The notes beneath the pieces were generated by a model. It saw only the letters and a program-made list of their open reading frames with translations. It searched no databases and was not told the DNA's origin. A DNA stretch of 64,000 nt, taken from positions 135,365,600 through 135,429,599 of the forward strand of contig CM073590.1 of NCBI GenBank assembly GCA_037074705.1, given 5' to 3'. The stretch's first letter is position 1. Every line of letters begins with the position of its first letter. Made by a program: the position numbers and the translations under genes. Of this stretch, positions 1-13,200 are shown piece by piece. Source of the stretch: Zhengitettix transpicula. Taxonomy: Eukaryota; Arthropoda; Insecta; Orthoptera; Tetrigidae.

Positions 1-1244
1 CTATGTACAATTAATAGTTCATAAAGCTGGTTTAAACATACTTTATTTTTCAGTTGTGTGTCACTTTTAAATATAATAATATATCATGTTTAATGTGTAC
101 AGAGTTAATAAATATTTAAATTTATACTGACAAAGTCTTTTTATTACATCAGGTATATTTCCAACCTTTCGATAATATACTATGTTTAGAGGGAAAGCAG
201 ATCACCCTGAAACTCTTTGTAAATAATTATTTCATAAATTTTTTAATCAGTAGTCTATATCAGAAAAATATTTTCAATAGAATGTGTAAAGTTCAAAATG
301 GCCATGCTATTGATAAAATGAAGTGATTAAAATATTTTGATTAAATAATTCGAATAAACCACAAGAAATTCGCAAACTAATCTCTCTATTAATTCGTCAA
401 AAAATATATTCAAAACAATATATTTCGGCAAAATACTGCTTTTTTCATATGTAAAAAATTTTATTCTATATAATTGACAACACTAAACCCTATACATATC
501 CCATAATACCAAATTCATTTTAATTTATTAATGTCATTAAAGCACGAAATTTCATTACAATATGTTACATTTTTACCCGCGGTTTTAAATTCCGGATAGT
601 TGAGCGATTATACTGCTCGAAATAGTTCTATCGCCCAACAAGAACTTGTATTGAATAAAAAAAATACTTTTGATTGATTACAGAACTTTGACTAAATTGA
701 AGAAATCTTTGTATTTCACACAACCTATGGACCATTTTTCCTATTCGAATGTGTTATCGAACTTTAAGCATTCTCAAGATTAGTAATAGTTCACGAATAT
801 TGCGAAGACTCAGATTATATCAGTGTAACTAACTAATTACACATACATTGAAACATGAAATCAATGGACTGACAACTTGTTTTTTAAAAAATAATTGCTT
901 GAGTTATAATTCAATTAGATAGGAATTTTCAATTGGTATGATGTCTGCTTGACAATTTGTCTTAGACAATAAGAAACTATTAATTTATGGGATCGATCTT
1001 CAATCAGCTTTGAACTAGTTTCAAATTTACAACGGTTTAAAACCTGTTCATTCTCAAAATCCAACATACTAAATGTAGTTGTAACATTTTTCCAAAAGTG
1101 AACTTCAATTAAGTAAGCATGTGCGACTTTCTTTGCTTATTGTGATTTAAAGCTTTAAGACAAGCAGTAACTAAATATCTTTGGTCTCTTATTTAAAAAC
1201 GACATAAAGTACTATTTGAACCTCATAAATATTTTACTATTAAC
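1..1244. other. AT-rich upstream flank of the radial spoke gene
   Basis: No coding exon, repeat or RNA gene is recognisable. The stretch is strongly AT-rich and must contain the promoter and 5' UTR of the downstream gene, but I see no core promoter motif I would defend. Confidence 0.4.
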
Positions 1245-4200
1245 ATGGCTGCACGGCATGAAGAGAAGGAGAAAAGTCAAACAAGTAACGTCAGTAATCC
1301 AGAAGGTGGCAGTTTATCGTCGAAACTTTCAAATCAACTACCATCTCCCAAGCAGATATCCCAGAAGAGTTTGTTAGAAGAGGACCCAAGATTCGATGAA
1401 TGTATTGAGACAGAAGAAAGTGTTATATGCCAAGCGGAAAAAGAATTCTTGGAAGGCAAAGAATATCTCATGAAGCAAACGTCGAAAGACGGAGTTAGCC
1501 TGTAAGTTTATTCTGGTTCTATTTGAATTGGTCGTTTTCGATACATAAATATTAATTTTGACCATGAATTTTTCGAACAGTCATTGCCCTGAACTGTGGT
1601 ATTAACAATTAAATTATATTACTCCAATCTGAGCGAAAAATTAGAACGGAAATTTTCATGAATTAAGGCTCTGAGGCACATTAATTCCATGTCGAGGTTT
1701 AAAGTCATTCGCGCCTGTCCCATTAACTACTCAACATCGAATACAGCGTATTGCAAAAGAACGGTGCACAAGAATGTCTTATTTATTTTTAGACAATTCT
1801 TTTTGATTAATCTATACACAAAAGCACCGTCAAAACGTTTTAGTGGTCTCGTTGGAATCATTGGTTTAAATTAAGTCATTTGACTGATCTTCAGTGCATA
1901 CAAAGTGTACAATTGTCAAATACTCGTTTTTAATATGTAATAAATAGGAATTGATTATTAGGCTACGTGTCGTTTTCATTGGTCTGTTTTAAAACTTCAG
2001 GAGAAATGACACTCTTATTGGTATACCCTATCTATGAATGTTAAGCTTAAAGTATCAGTCTGAAGACGCACAGGGTTTTATTTCTACTCTTATTTAAACG
2101 TATGTTTTTCTTCATCATCTTTGCATGATATTTTTCGTATTGTTATAATTGAGATACATAAAATAGTAAATATTTTTTTATTAGTCGTTATGATTGGAAG
2201 CATAGATTATCTGTACTCATCGTCACTACTTGATTCTTCTCCTGATAATTACTGTGACATATGCAAATAAGAAACCAAAATCTAGTTGAATATATCATTT
2301 TTTGTCATGGATGAAAACTATGGATAATTAGATTAAAAAAGGCTTGAAAACAGTCAAAATTAAATTAAATACCATAATATTAATATAGCACTTAATTTTA
2401 TCTGCTTTATATATTTATCTAATTAGTATATTATTTTTAAAAAATTAGAACTGTAGATACTTAATAGGAATTAATTTTAGTGTTTTTATCGAATTTGTCA
2501 ATCCATTGCGCCATGTGACTCGAAAATTAAAGAATTGAAGAATGCCGTAAAATATATTCGCTTTAAAGTAACGTATTCTCGAATTAAGTGATTATTGTTA
2601 TATAACTTCGTTTACAAAACGACCATCACTTATTTATTGAAATGTCTTCATATCATGTAATATACATTTCCATACTTTTTTTTATAGGTATGACCACTTA
2701 AGCCAACTGATAAATAAAGTTCTTTCGGAGAGGCCAATAAACGCCATGGAAACCATTGAAGAAGACAGCCAGTATGTGAAAGAAGGCAGGTTCAGATACA
2801 CGGCTGAAAGTCTTCGTGACGTGTACGTTCCTCCTATTGGTTACGACAGAGCGCAAGTGCTAATTAATTTGTTTAAGGTATTGTCCACTAATGTAGAAAA
2901 ACAATTGATTCAATAGCATTCCATTAATGCTAATGTATACCGAATAAGAATTAATATTGACATTGTCGTGTACTCAAAACAAGTGTAGGTCATGTGAGAA
3001 CGATATTCGCAGAAAGGCTCGGTTCACATCAGAGCGATAAGATACATGCATATCTTTAGGTAGCCAGCGATATACGATGCGGAACGCTCAGGCCTATAAG
3101 AAACGCCAAAATTAGAATAGACCTGTACGATTGCGACACCTGTCGTAAGATACGTGTATCATGAGACGTGGTTTGTTTGTCTCTTCATTCAGTGTCGTAC
3201 GATATTGCGAAGGATGAAGATGGAAAATTCAAAGAGTGTGCACTTTGGCTTTGTGATTTGTTTTATTGAGGAAGTAGAATCACGTCAGTGCTTACGAAAT
3301 CAACAGATCTCTTATTACTACGGCTCAACTGTGGTTCACATTAATTAAATTACATGTATGCACTCACAATTTTCTCCGATTTCCAATTCTTTTCAAATAC
3401 CAATAGCGCACAATAAGTTCAGCATTACTCGACGACGAACTCTTGATTAAACTAAACTCCTACTGCCACATTTTATCGGTGGTTCGTGTTTTATGGCTTC
3501 GTATGAATCTTTCTTAGCTTACGATAAAAACCGCGTGTCTAATGTTTCTGAGATATAAATCTTAACGTTCTGTTGTGAACGCGGCCCAAGAGACGGGAGG
3601 AGATTGAGGGGATTGTCTTCTGACGAAAATCTGGCGTAACACTACTATCATTCTTAAATACATTAATTATATTATTATGAATTGGATATACAGACAGTGA
3701 CAGTATTTTTTACCACACCCTATACTTGTCATCTCGTTCACAGATGATTTTTTGGACTTACAGAATATCCTGAACTGTATCAATATATTTTCTTGTGACA
3801 ATATTTTCGAAATTGTTTTTAAACTATCAAGTTGCCATAACAAAGGTTGGTGTTAAAGTGAGCTCCGGCCTACTCCCGATACAACCCGAGGCCAGTGGAC
3901 GACAGGGCATAGTTTTTTAGACAAAAGCTATACACGATTACAAGAGTTGTGAATGAAAAGTAAAATTACTCTGTTCTTAAGATCTTGTGTTAAATATAGT
4001 CTTCGTCACTATACGAGTTCCTTGATCATTAAACGAATGCAGGAGTTTAAAAACCGAACAGTTCACTGATACATTTGGAAGAAAAATAACCGTGATGAAA
4101 TTCTTGACATCATAACTTCCATCTAAATATGTTCTTCGTTTCTGGCAACAGTCCTTATTAAAGACATCGCAACAACCCTCACTGGGACCTCTTAAATAAA

Positions 4201-7200
4201 AAACGGAAGAGTTCGAAGATTCTTTGACCAACTGTTGATGACCATCAAAGCTTTATATTGCTACTTTAGTAGGCTTATTAATATGAATATGGTTTATTGG
4301 AAGGTAAAGTCGTAGAAAATCGTGACAGTGACCGGAGATGCGTCGCGATAGATAATTTACGTTATTGTCCTTGGTGACAAATCCTCCTACTGATACACGG
4401 TGATTATCTCGTGTTTTTTTTCTCGACTACTGCTCATGTGATGGTAGAATCTTCGTTGACAAATCTACATATGTGCAGCATTTCATTGCTAATTTTAAAA
4501 TAAGTCGAAACTAAACAAACATTTTCATGACATAAATCTACTCTGTAGCCTTTTAAGTTGTCAACCTCCATTCCATTCTAGTAAGTCAGGATTTCCAGTA
4601 CTACGACATCCGATTTTCCCACTGTTCATAATGTATTTGTTTTTTGCGTCTTGTCATTGTTTACCTCATTTCATACTTATTGTAACGCGTGTATTTTGGT
4701 TTAGTTTTGCTTTGTCTCGGAAGTGTTGTTTGCTGTGGTTTTGAGAATTCGAAATCGTGCACGTGCGTGGGGGTGGAGGAGATAAATATTTCCATCCAAG
4801 TAAATATTCGTGTCCTGTCTCGATTGTTGGCCTCAACATGACAGAATAGATGGCTATTGTTGACTACGGAACTGCAGATGCGTGCTATAACTCTTGTAAC
4901 AATGGAAGAATCAGTCAACTGGCATTTCGACGAAGTTTTCTAATAATGAAAAAAGTAAGAGAATGGGAGGCTATAATGGAGGGAACGGAGATAAGCTTTT
5001 GAAACTGGACAGTACTTGTTCTGCGCTCACCGCAGCTGGTGGATGTGATTATGAGAGGCTTCGTAAAGTTGTTGTCTCTGATATAATCCGAGGCAGAATC
5101 GTCGTGAGCAAGGGGCCACAATTTGTTAGTGAAGAGTTAATCGAAACCACACAATTTAGTACGACGGCTTGCCAGCAATCAATCCCGGAGGCCGACGCCT
5201 TAGCCAGTGGTCAACCCCTGCAATGGACCTGACTAAAATCATCACTGCACTTCTGCCGGCTGTGAGATACGGAGACGTCGGTACCTGAGCTACAGCAAAC
5301 AACACAACACAGAATAGCAGTGCGCATTTGGTACGGGCAGCAGATCTCTTCTATGTAAAAACCACAGGTGCCTGAGATAAGAGTTCTTCATGCTTAACTG
5401 TAATAAACTTACATAAAATTTATTTAATGGTCAATAATTTTTGATTTAGCGTAAAAACTCAGCCCACAACCATAATTCTTTACAATATCTTACTTTAATC
5501 ACATTTTTACATCATTTGGTATCCCATGTTTTCAATCTCAGATCAGCATTTTGCGAGACAAATTATTTGCCTATTAAATTTTAGAATATTAGAAGGACCC
5601 GTTATAAGTTCTTGCAATTTTACATGTATCAGGATCCACCAGGCGCATATATGACTATTGTCGTTATTATATATATTATTTTCGTTATTTAATATTATTA
5701 CTATTATCTAAATGTCCTGCTAAACATAAAATATAGTTATTAAAAATGTCTTTAGTATCTATAAGGAAGTCAACTCATGTAACATCTTTTCTGTTGTGAA
5801 AAAATTGCGTCTGAAATTATTGCCTTCAATTCTGTAGAGGCCAACTAGTGATCTGAGAAATGGAAAATTTGATTCCCGCCTGGTATGTTTTACTGTATTA
5901 AAGTAAAATACGATCGTGATTAACTTATCTATAAATTACTTATTATTGTTTGGAAAACCATTCATTTAATTTTTATTGTTTACATTCAGTCGCAAATAAA
6001 TGCTTCACGAAAATTATATGGTTCTAGAAAGAGCAACCAAAAGAAGACGAAGAAGTTAAACCTGAGGTAGAAGTAGAAGCAGAAGATCAACCGATAAAAA
6101 CTGATCTTATGGAACATCTTTTCTATTGTGAAAAAATTGGCATTGCTATATCGCGGACTGAAATGATTTGCATCACTATGTCATTAGATAAACTAGGCTC
6201 CAAAGATGCAGTATCAAAATATAGGTAACTGAATAAGTAGTATGAATAATTCTTTGTTTGTCCCGATATTTAGTAATAAATAATTATTATCAAAGTATGT
6301 TTGCAGCGAAGTTGTTCGGAGTCAACTGCAACATGATGTATAATAAATCTGTGTACGATGATATGGCTGAAATTAATAATTAGTTGATTATTGTATCGGA
6401 TTTCAAATTATCAATACAAAAATAATTCAGAGTCAATTGAATAATACGAGGTCTACAAATGAAATCAGGAAGGAAAAGTATATTGGTAAATTAGTTTCTT
6501 GTGGTGTATGTAATATTCTTATGTATAATGGAAAGAACTCTTAGTAAATATAACGTTAAGAATAAGTACAGATCTCTAATTATTCATAACTAAAAAACAG
6601 TCCAATATTTATAGTTTATACTACCTGTTTCCACGTTAAAATTCTAATGCTTCTATTTAACGCAACGTTGTGAAAAGGTTTTCATTTCTATTGACCGAAA
6701 AATTAACACACATAATTGAAGAAAATTATGCATGCCTGAAACTAATAAAAAAAATTAAAATTTGTGTGTTTATGTTTGATACTGTGTATGTATGTTCTTC
6801 ATACAAATTTAAGACAGTTACCACCCCTAGCGGCTGGAGTTGACATAACAAAACATGCAAAAACTACCGATATTTGTGTCGAAAGAATGTTTTTTGGAGT
6901 CAATGAGATTGATGGTATTTCTCCCGATATTGTTGTATAATTTCAACCCCTTACGGCATAGGATAGAAATACCCTTATAGGCAGGGGAGGAGGGGCGTTC
7001 AATAAAAATAATACGAAAACAACTTAGAATCTGGGGTTATGGATGTCGCTGAGTTTAATTATGACATTAAACATGTCGGTTAGTAGTAATTGAGTCCCGG
7101 GATTTGGGGTGGCAGGGGAAAACAATATTATTTGATGCCCCGACAGCCTATTGAGTATCTTGCCCTACCAGGACGATTGTTATGGTGTCATCTTACACGA

Positions 7201-10200
7201 CACATTCAGGATTTAGGACTCACACGGACTCAGTGTGTCGAATCAGTCCTCACAACAGTTTTCGCGACCAGGGAAGAAACCATGGACACCGTAAATATTA
7301 AATATATAAAGCAAATTATACTAATTTTTTAAAGATTTACTTGCGATCCGATAAAACAACCATATACCTATAAGAACGAGGGTGGCATTTTAAATTCATT
7401 ATAAATTGGAAATTATTATCGTCGAGTTAAAAGTTTTAGGGATCACAGACTTTGATAGTGTCATTCTCGAAGTTCACAATGACTAATTTAAATCCATAAA
7501 AAATGAAAAACGAAAGAGAATTATGTCTATTCAGGGGCTATCTAAGTCGCTGAGTCAAGCAGTGACATTTATCATGACACTTAAGTTGTAGTTGTCGGGG
7601 TAGGGGCTGCAGGGGATGAAAGGCCGTTCAATAATTATAATACGAAAATAACCTATATGTCAAGTCCGGTGTTATGGAAGCACTGAGTTTTATTCTGATA
7701 TATATTTTAGGCATTCAAGGAACAGGAATAATTTTTACTCTCTTATAGTACTGACAAGAAATTTCTAAGAATATGAGAATTTTTGACTCCATGAAGGCTC
7801 CCAATCTTCTTGGAGTCAAAAATGCTATTTCATTTTGACTCTCGTATTAGTTTCGCCAAAGGTACCGGGAGTATTTTTTACTCTTTTAAAGTAGTAAGAG
7901 TATTTTTGAGTCTATTAGGGTGTTGATAGATTTTTTATTCTATTAAATTACCAGGAGTATTTTTGACTAATAGAGTACCAGGACTAATTTTGTATCTCTT
8001 AATATATCGGGAATCATCGTAATCGCATTCGAAGGACAAATATCCAGATAGTTTCATTTATTTTATCCATTCCCAACATCACTACTAACACACTGACATT
8101 ATCGAAAATATTAATAGAAATTCAGGCTAAAGACGTTTTAGAAAATCAATGGTAAATAATCCCTCGCAAACACACTTCCTCTCTCCTTCGCAATCTTTGT
8201 TCCAAAGACTGGCCGTGCTAACAAAATCTGACATATTTCGTAAATCAAAACAAAGAATGTTAATAGCGATTTTCCTGATTCCAATACCAATTCCCCCAAA
8301 TAAATTACATTACCTCTTAAATTATCATTGTGTATTTAATATTAATGCAGATACCATCCTCTTAGTTGTGAAAAAAGTTTTCCATGGAAATTAACCTTTT
8401 TTTTGATTTGGGGAACAGAAAATAGTTCATTGCAATCTAGAAAAAATTTTAATGATAGATTCGAAATCAAGGTAGAATAATCAGAGGGTTACCAGAAATT
8501 AAAGTGTAATGAATATGATAGTAATATATTTATGATTAAACTGATAATTTTTTGGGAAGTGACAAAAACTTAAGGTTATTGTAAAACATGCATAAATTGC
8601 ATTCAATAAATGAAAAACGCTTGGCATGCGTTGTAAATAATGGAAGTAGATAATATCTAAAAAATGGAATAAGTTTGAACGATATTCGTATCACTTTATT
8701 CCAATGTGAATCTCAACGTTAATTGATTTATTGTGACAATAAATTAGAAACAGGTTTGTGGTATAATACATATCAGACTTTCGCAACATGTAGAGTTTGT
8801 GGTGCCTCCTAAATTATCATCAGGCAATTAAATTCAAATACAGTCTTGCCTATACAATGTATTAGTAGTGATGGAAAAATATCTGAAATTTATAATATTT
8901 AAATAAACAAACGTTTGAATCAGAAAATTATGTTTTCTAAAAAAAAATATATATATACCGAGGTTTTGTTCTTTTTTAGGACCTCTTCATATAAAATTAT
9001 TAAACCTTAAGACCTTAAGATGATAATTTCATGAGTCAATGCCGTTTGTTTGTTTATTTATATGAATTTTATTACATCTTTTGTGTGCACAAACTAATTT
9101 ATTTAAAAAGTAAGTTTATTACTTAGTTTTTATTTCTGAAAACAACTTGAGGACTGAATAAATTGAATCCTTGTTCTACCACAGGTTCTGGGGGAAAATA
9201 TTTGGTCTATTCAAAAATTATTATATCGCTGAAGTAATTTTAACCGACGAAGAATATGCTAAAAGGAAAGAAGTGAGTATTGTGCATGGAACAAAATCTG
9301 TTACATAATAATATATATATTTGATACCTTTTAGATAAAAATAAAATTAATTTAAAAATACAAAATTGATGTATTGCTGGACTGTCTTTCCTTAACCAGT
9401 ATTCTAAATTATCTGAATAAATAAAACAGTGGAATTTACAGTTACGTAATATTTGGAAATTACCATTAAATTGTTAACATTATGCATACGTAGTACTGCA
9501 GTTATTACGATAGAAACGGAAGTTGCCTGCTTACTCATAAATCACTGGGTAATTATTTTTCTATTTATTTTTTATGCTGAGATGCCTTGGCTAATGACTA
9601 GCGTATATACTTGTTTATGGTGTCAAGTGTTTTTATTTACTCAGATTGTTTTGTATCGCACCGAACTGGAGGCTTGACAGGGGTCCTCCACTAACGAGTC
9701 CAAAATCACATTTGGTTAACCCAGTTACCTGAGCGCTGGTATAAATTTCCCCTCGCAACTGCTCAGGTTTCTGTTAAGTTGTTGTCTTTTATGCTGTTTT
9801 ACTTAATGTGTACTCTGTTAAGCTGTATTCAGTTTAGCCGTATTTCATATTCTGCATGGTGCAGTAGACGTTGTTGTGTCCTTACAGCTGTTGGTCTTGT
9901 TTACATCGTTTCTTTAGGTGCATCAGCTGAGCTGAATGTTGTGCTTTTAGAGCCCTGACCATCACTACTGTGTTCCAGTTGGACACTGTCAAGTTACACA
10001 GAGCGTTCACATTGTAAAGCGCTCCCGGAAACAAACAATAAAAAATAATACATATGCCTTTGAAAATTCTAATTACATTTACCTTGGTCGCCACCTGCAG
10101 ATTAACGATTATCTTACGCAGGAAATTTATTCAAATTAACAAAACAAACTTAATTAAGCAAAATTAATATAAAAAAGAATTACAACTTTCCGGCATATTC

Positions 10201-13200
10201 AGTAGTTCACTCTCCTTCGTTATTGCTTCTAATTAATTGATGGGCTACTGTTGTGATTGTGGTTGCCAAACTCGCGTCACGACATCCGGAAATAACCTCA
10301 GCGCTTTTCAGTTACTGGAGCAGCGAAGACTGGATGACGTGTGACCTCCGCACCATCAGCCTTCACTCCCAAAGCTGGACATCAAGTCTTCTTTCGAAGA
10401 GCTAGACATAAATTGTTCCCTCTCAAACCCAGACATCAAGTGTCCACTGAGAAGTCTTTCTCATGGACTGCTGGTTCTCATATGATATTTGAATCACGTT
10501 TTCGTCCCTCACGCAGATTGGACCGTTACCCCTGGAAACGTGTGACGAAACTAAATTCCTCCAATAACGTCGCCACTGAGCACATTACTGTCCTTTATTG
10601 CGTTTGGCTATGGCCCGTACTACGGTCTTTGACCGAGCCCACAAAATTTCCATTCGGGTTCGGGATTTACCCCTAATCCAGAGAGTACCATTGCCACCAG
10701 CCTCTTCTTTTCGTTAATTTTTTAAAAAATATTTGGAAAAAGGGTGCACTATAACATCATTGGGTTTGGGCGGTTGCTTCCGTATGAAGGTAAAGGCGTA
10801 TGATCCTTTGAGATTGTGTGCTTCAACTCTTCAGGGCAGAGTTTTACCTTCGAATTTAGTGCAGCGAAACAAACCAAAGGTTGGTATTAGCCTCAAGAGT
10901 TTCGATATATTCGATACTAAAAGCCTGAAAAAAGTAATCTATATGAGAATGTCCGATCTAAACATCTCCTTTGGTGGCTTTGGGCTATACAGCTTGATGT
11001 AGCAACTTGGGAACGTGATGAATTTAACGTTTCAAGTGCAGGTACTCTTGAAAACTTATTGGCAACATGTATATTGTTCGCACTTGATGCGTTGGCCATC
11101 TGGGTAGTTCGTGTACCGGAATTGCGTTTTTCATCCAGTTGGGCCGGATTAGTGTTTGGGGATTTACTCAATAAACCATCAGTTACAAACTTATATATAG
11201 TAAAAACATTTTCAAATGTTTAATATTTAAAATTTATTTCAAACAATGCATTAATCAGATACTTTACAATATGGACGGATTTAGTGAACGAAAAGATTAC
11301 TCACAAAAATCAATTTATAATACATAAATTTATTACAATATAAATTTGATTAACTTTTATACACAATTTTTATACATTAATTGCTCTGCTTTTATGAGAT
11401 TCTTGATTATAGGACCTCAACCAGTGTTAGGAACCCGCAATGAAATAACAAAATTTATAGAATATGACAAAATATTGAAATGAATTTACAGGTTTTACTT
11501 CATATTACACTATGAAACTGACATAATAAATCTGTCGGTAAGGAATATTATACATAGTTTACAAAGCATTTTGTTACATACCATCGGAGCTGTTCTCGTA
11601 TCATGCCAAATCTTTCACTTCACAAATTTTATCAACTTTTTAGTTTAGATAACAAATTACTAAACTGAACATTTCACTTAAACAGGCCACAGTATTACAC
11701 TTTCTACACCGCGCTTAAATCCCTACCACACCACAGACGAGCATCAGTTGATTTCCAATATTTCGTCGAATAGTGATAATTTCTACAGCAAGGAAAATTG
11801 AATTACACTTTCCAATTGTCAGTCAGATTCAATTCTCAATCATTTGTAGCGCTGAAATCAGCCCAACGGTGAGCAGTCAGCAAAATTTGTAATACTGGGA
11901 CCTGGTCACGGGCGAGAAAAAGTAGAGAAATTCGGGTGGGAATCTTTGGTAACCAGACGGAAGAAAGAAAGACTTTGCGCACTTTTTAAATCATACACTG
12001 GTTATAAAGCGTGGAAAGACATACGGGATAAGATCGAAAAGCCAACTTACATTGACAGAGGTGGTCAGAAATTTAAAATCAAAACGAGACCGCAAAAAAC
12101 AGACGTAGGGAAATTCTTATTCCTAAACAGATCGATAGGCGATTGGAACAATTTACCTGCAGCAGTGTTTGAGGTGAATCTTCCAATAAGAATGTTTAAG
12201 AATAATACGAATAAATTAGTGAAGTGATTGTTTTATTGTGTAATTTAAATAAGTTTAGGTTTATATTATTCTTTAGTGAAGTGAAGTGTGGGGGGAGTGA
12301 AAAAAAATTTTCAGGATAAATTTCAGAGACTTATTTTATAATTATTATTATTTCTTCTTCTTTCAAAATTATTTTATTTGTAATACTTTCGTTTATATAC
12401 GATTTGTTTTAGACTGTCACCGGGAACGATCCCAATCGTAGGTCGAAATATTCGTACATACATAATCGAAATACTGTCTCTCTTAATTCTCTACCATGAA
12501 CTTCCTCTGTGCTCTTACTCTCTCACCCATGAACTGCACTTTTCTCTCAATGATAACTCATAACTTCTCACTCTACAACGAACCGTACCCATCTTCTTCC
12601 GCCTCACGTATTTATACATATACTCACTTACGTTTGTGAAAACGGAGGATTTTTCCCTGCATGGGAATTTTCGCCACCCACTTTCGCGACAATGTCTTGT
12701 GTCAAGATGAATTGTATTTTTAGCCTGATTTGCGTAACTAGGTCTCGAAAGAATTGAGAAGCTCGTTCCAATTCTCCTTGGCAGTAAATTTGAGCCATCC
12801 CTTCATCTGTGACCGCTGTACAATGTTGTCTGATCCGGTCGTCCACCTTATAAGATTCAGTGGCCTACACTGTTTTAGAAACTATTCCGTGGACCGTTAT
12901 TAATTCATTACAACGAAAGCATCCACGATATTTTGATTTGGAAGCAATACTCGGCGTCTTCTTCTGTTATGTGACGATAACAACATTAAATTTAAATAAC
13001 TGTATATGTTGTTTAGTGCGTCTTATAATTACGTATTAAATTTAGAGTGACTTTCTTCAAGTGCTGAATTTATTAAATATTTTACACACTATTTTGCAGG
13101 AAGTAATAGCTGCAGCCGAAGAAGAATTGAAAAAGGAAGAAGAAGCTTTACTAGAAGAAGATAAAGAGGGTGGAGGAGATGTTATCAAGGAAGGACACAA

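Noticed and set aside
4963..5232. 89-codon open frame inside the ~0.8 kb element
   Set aside because: Present in both element copies but only because the element is repeated; no known domain and broken in the second copy.
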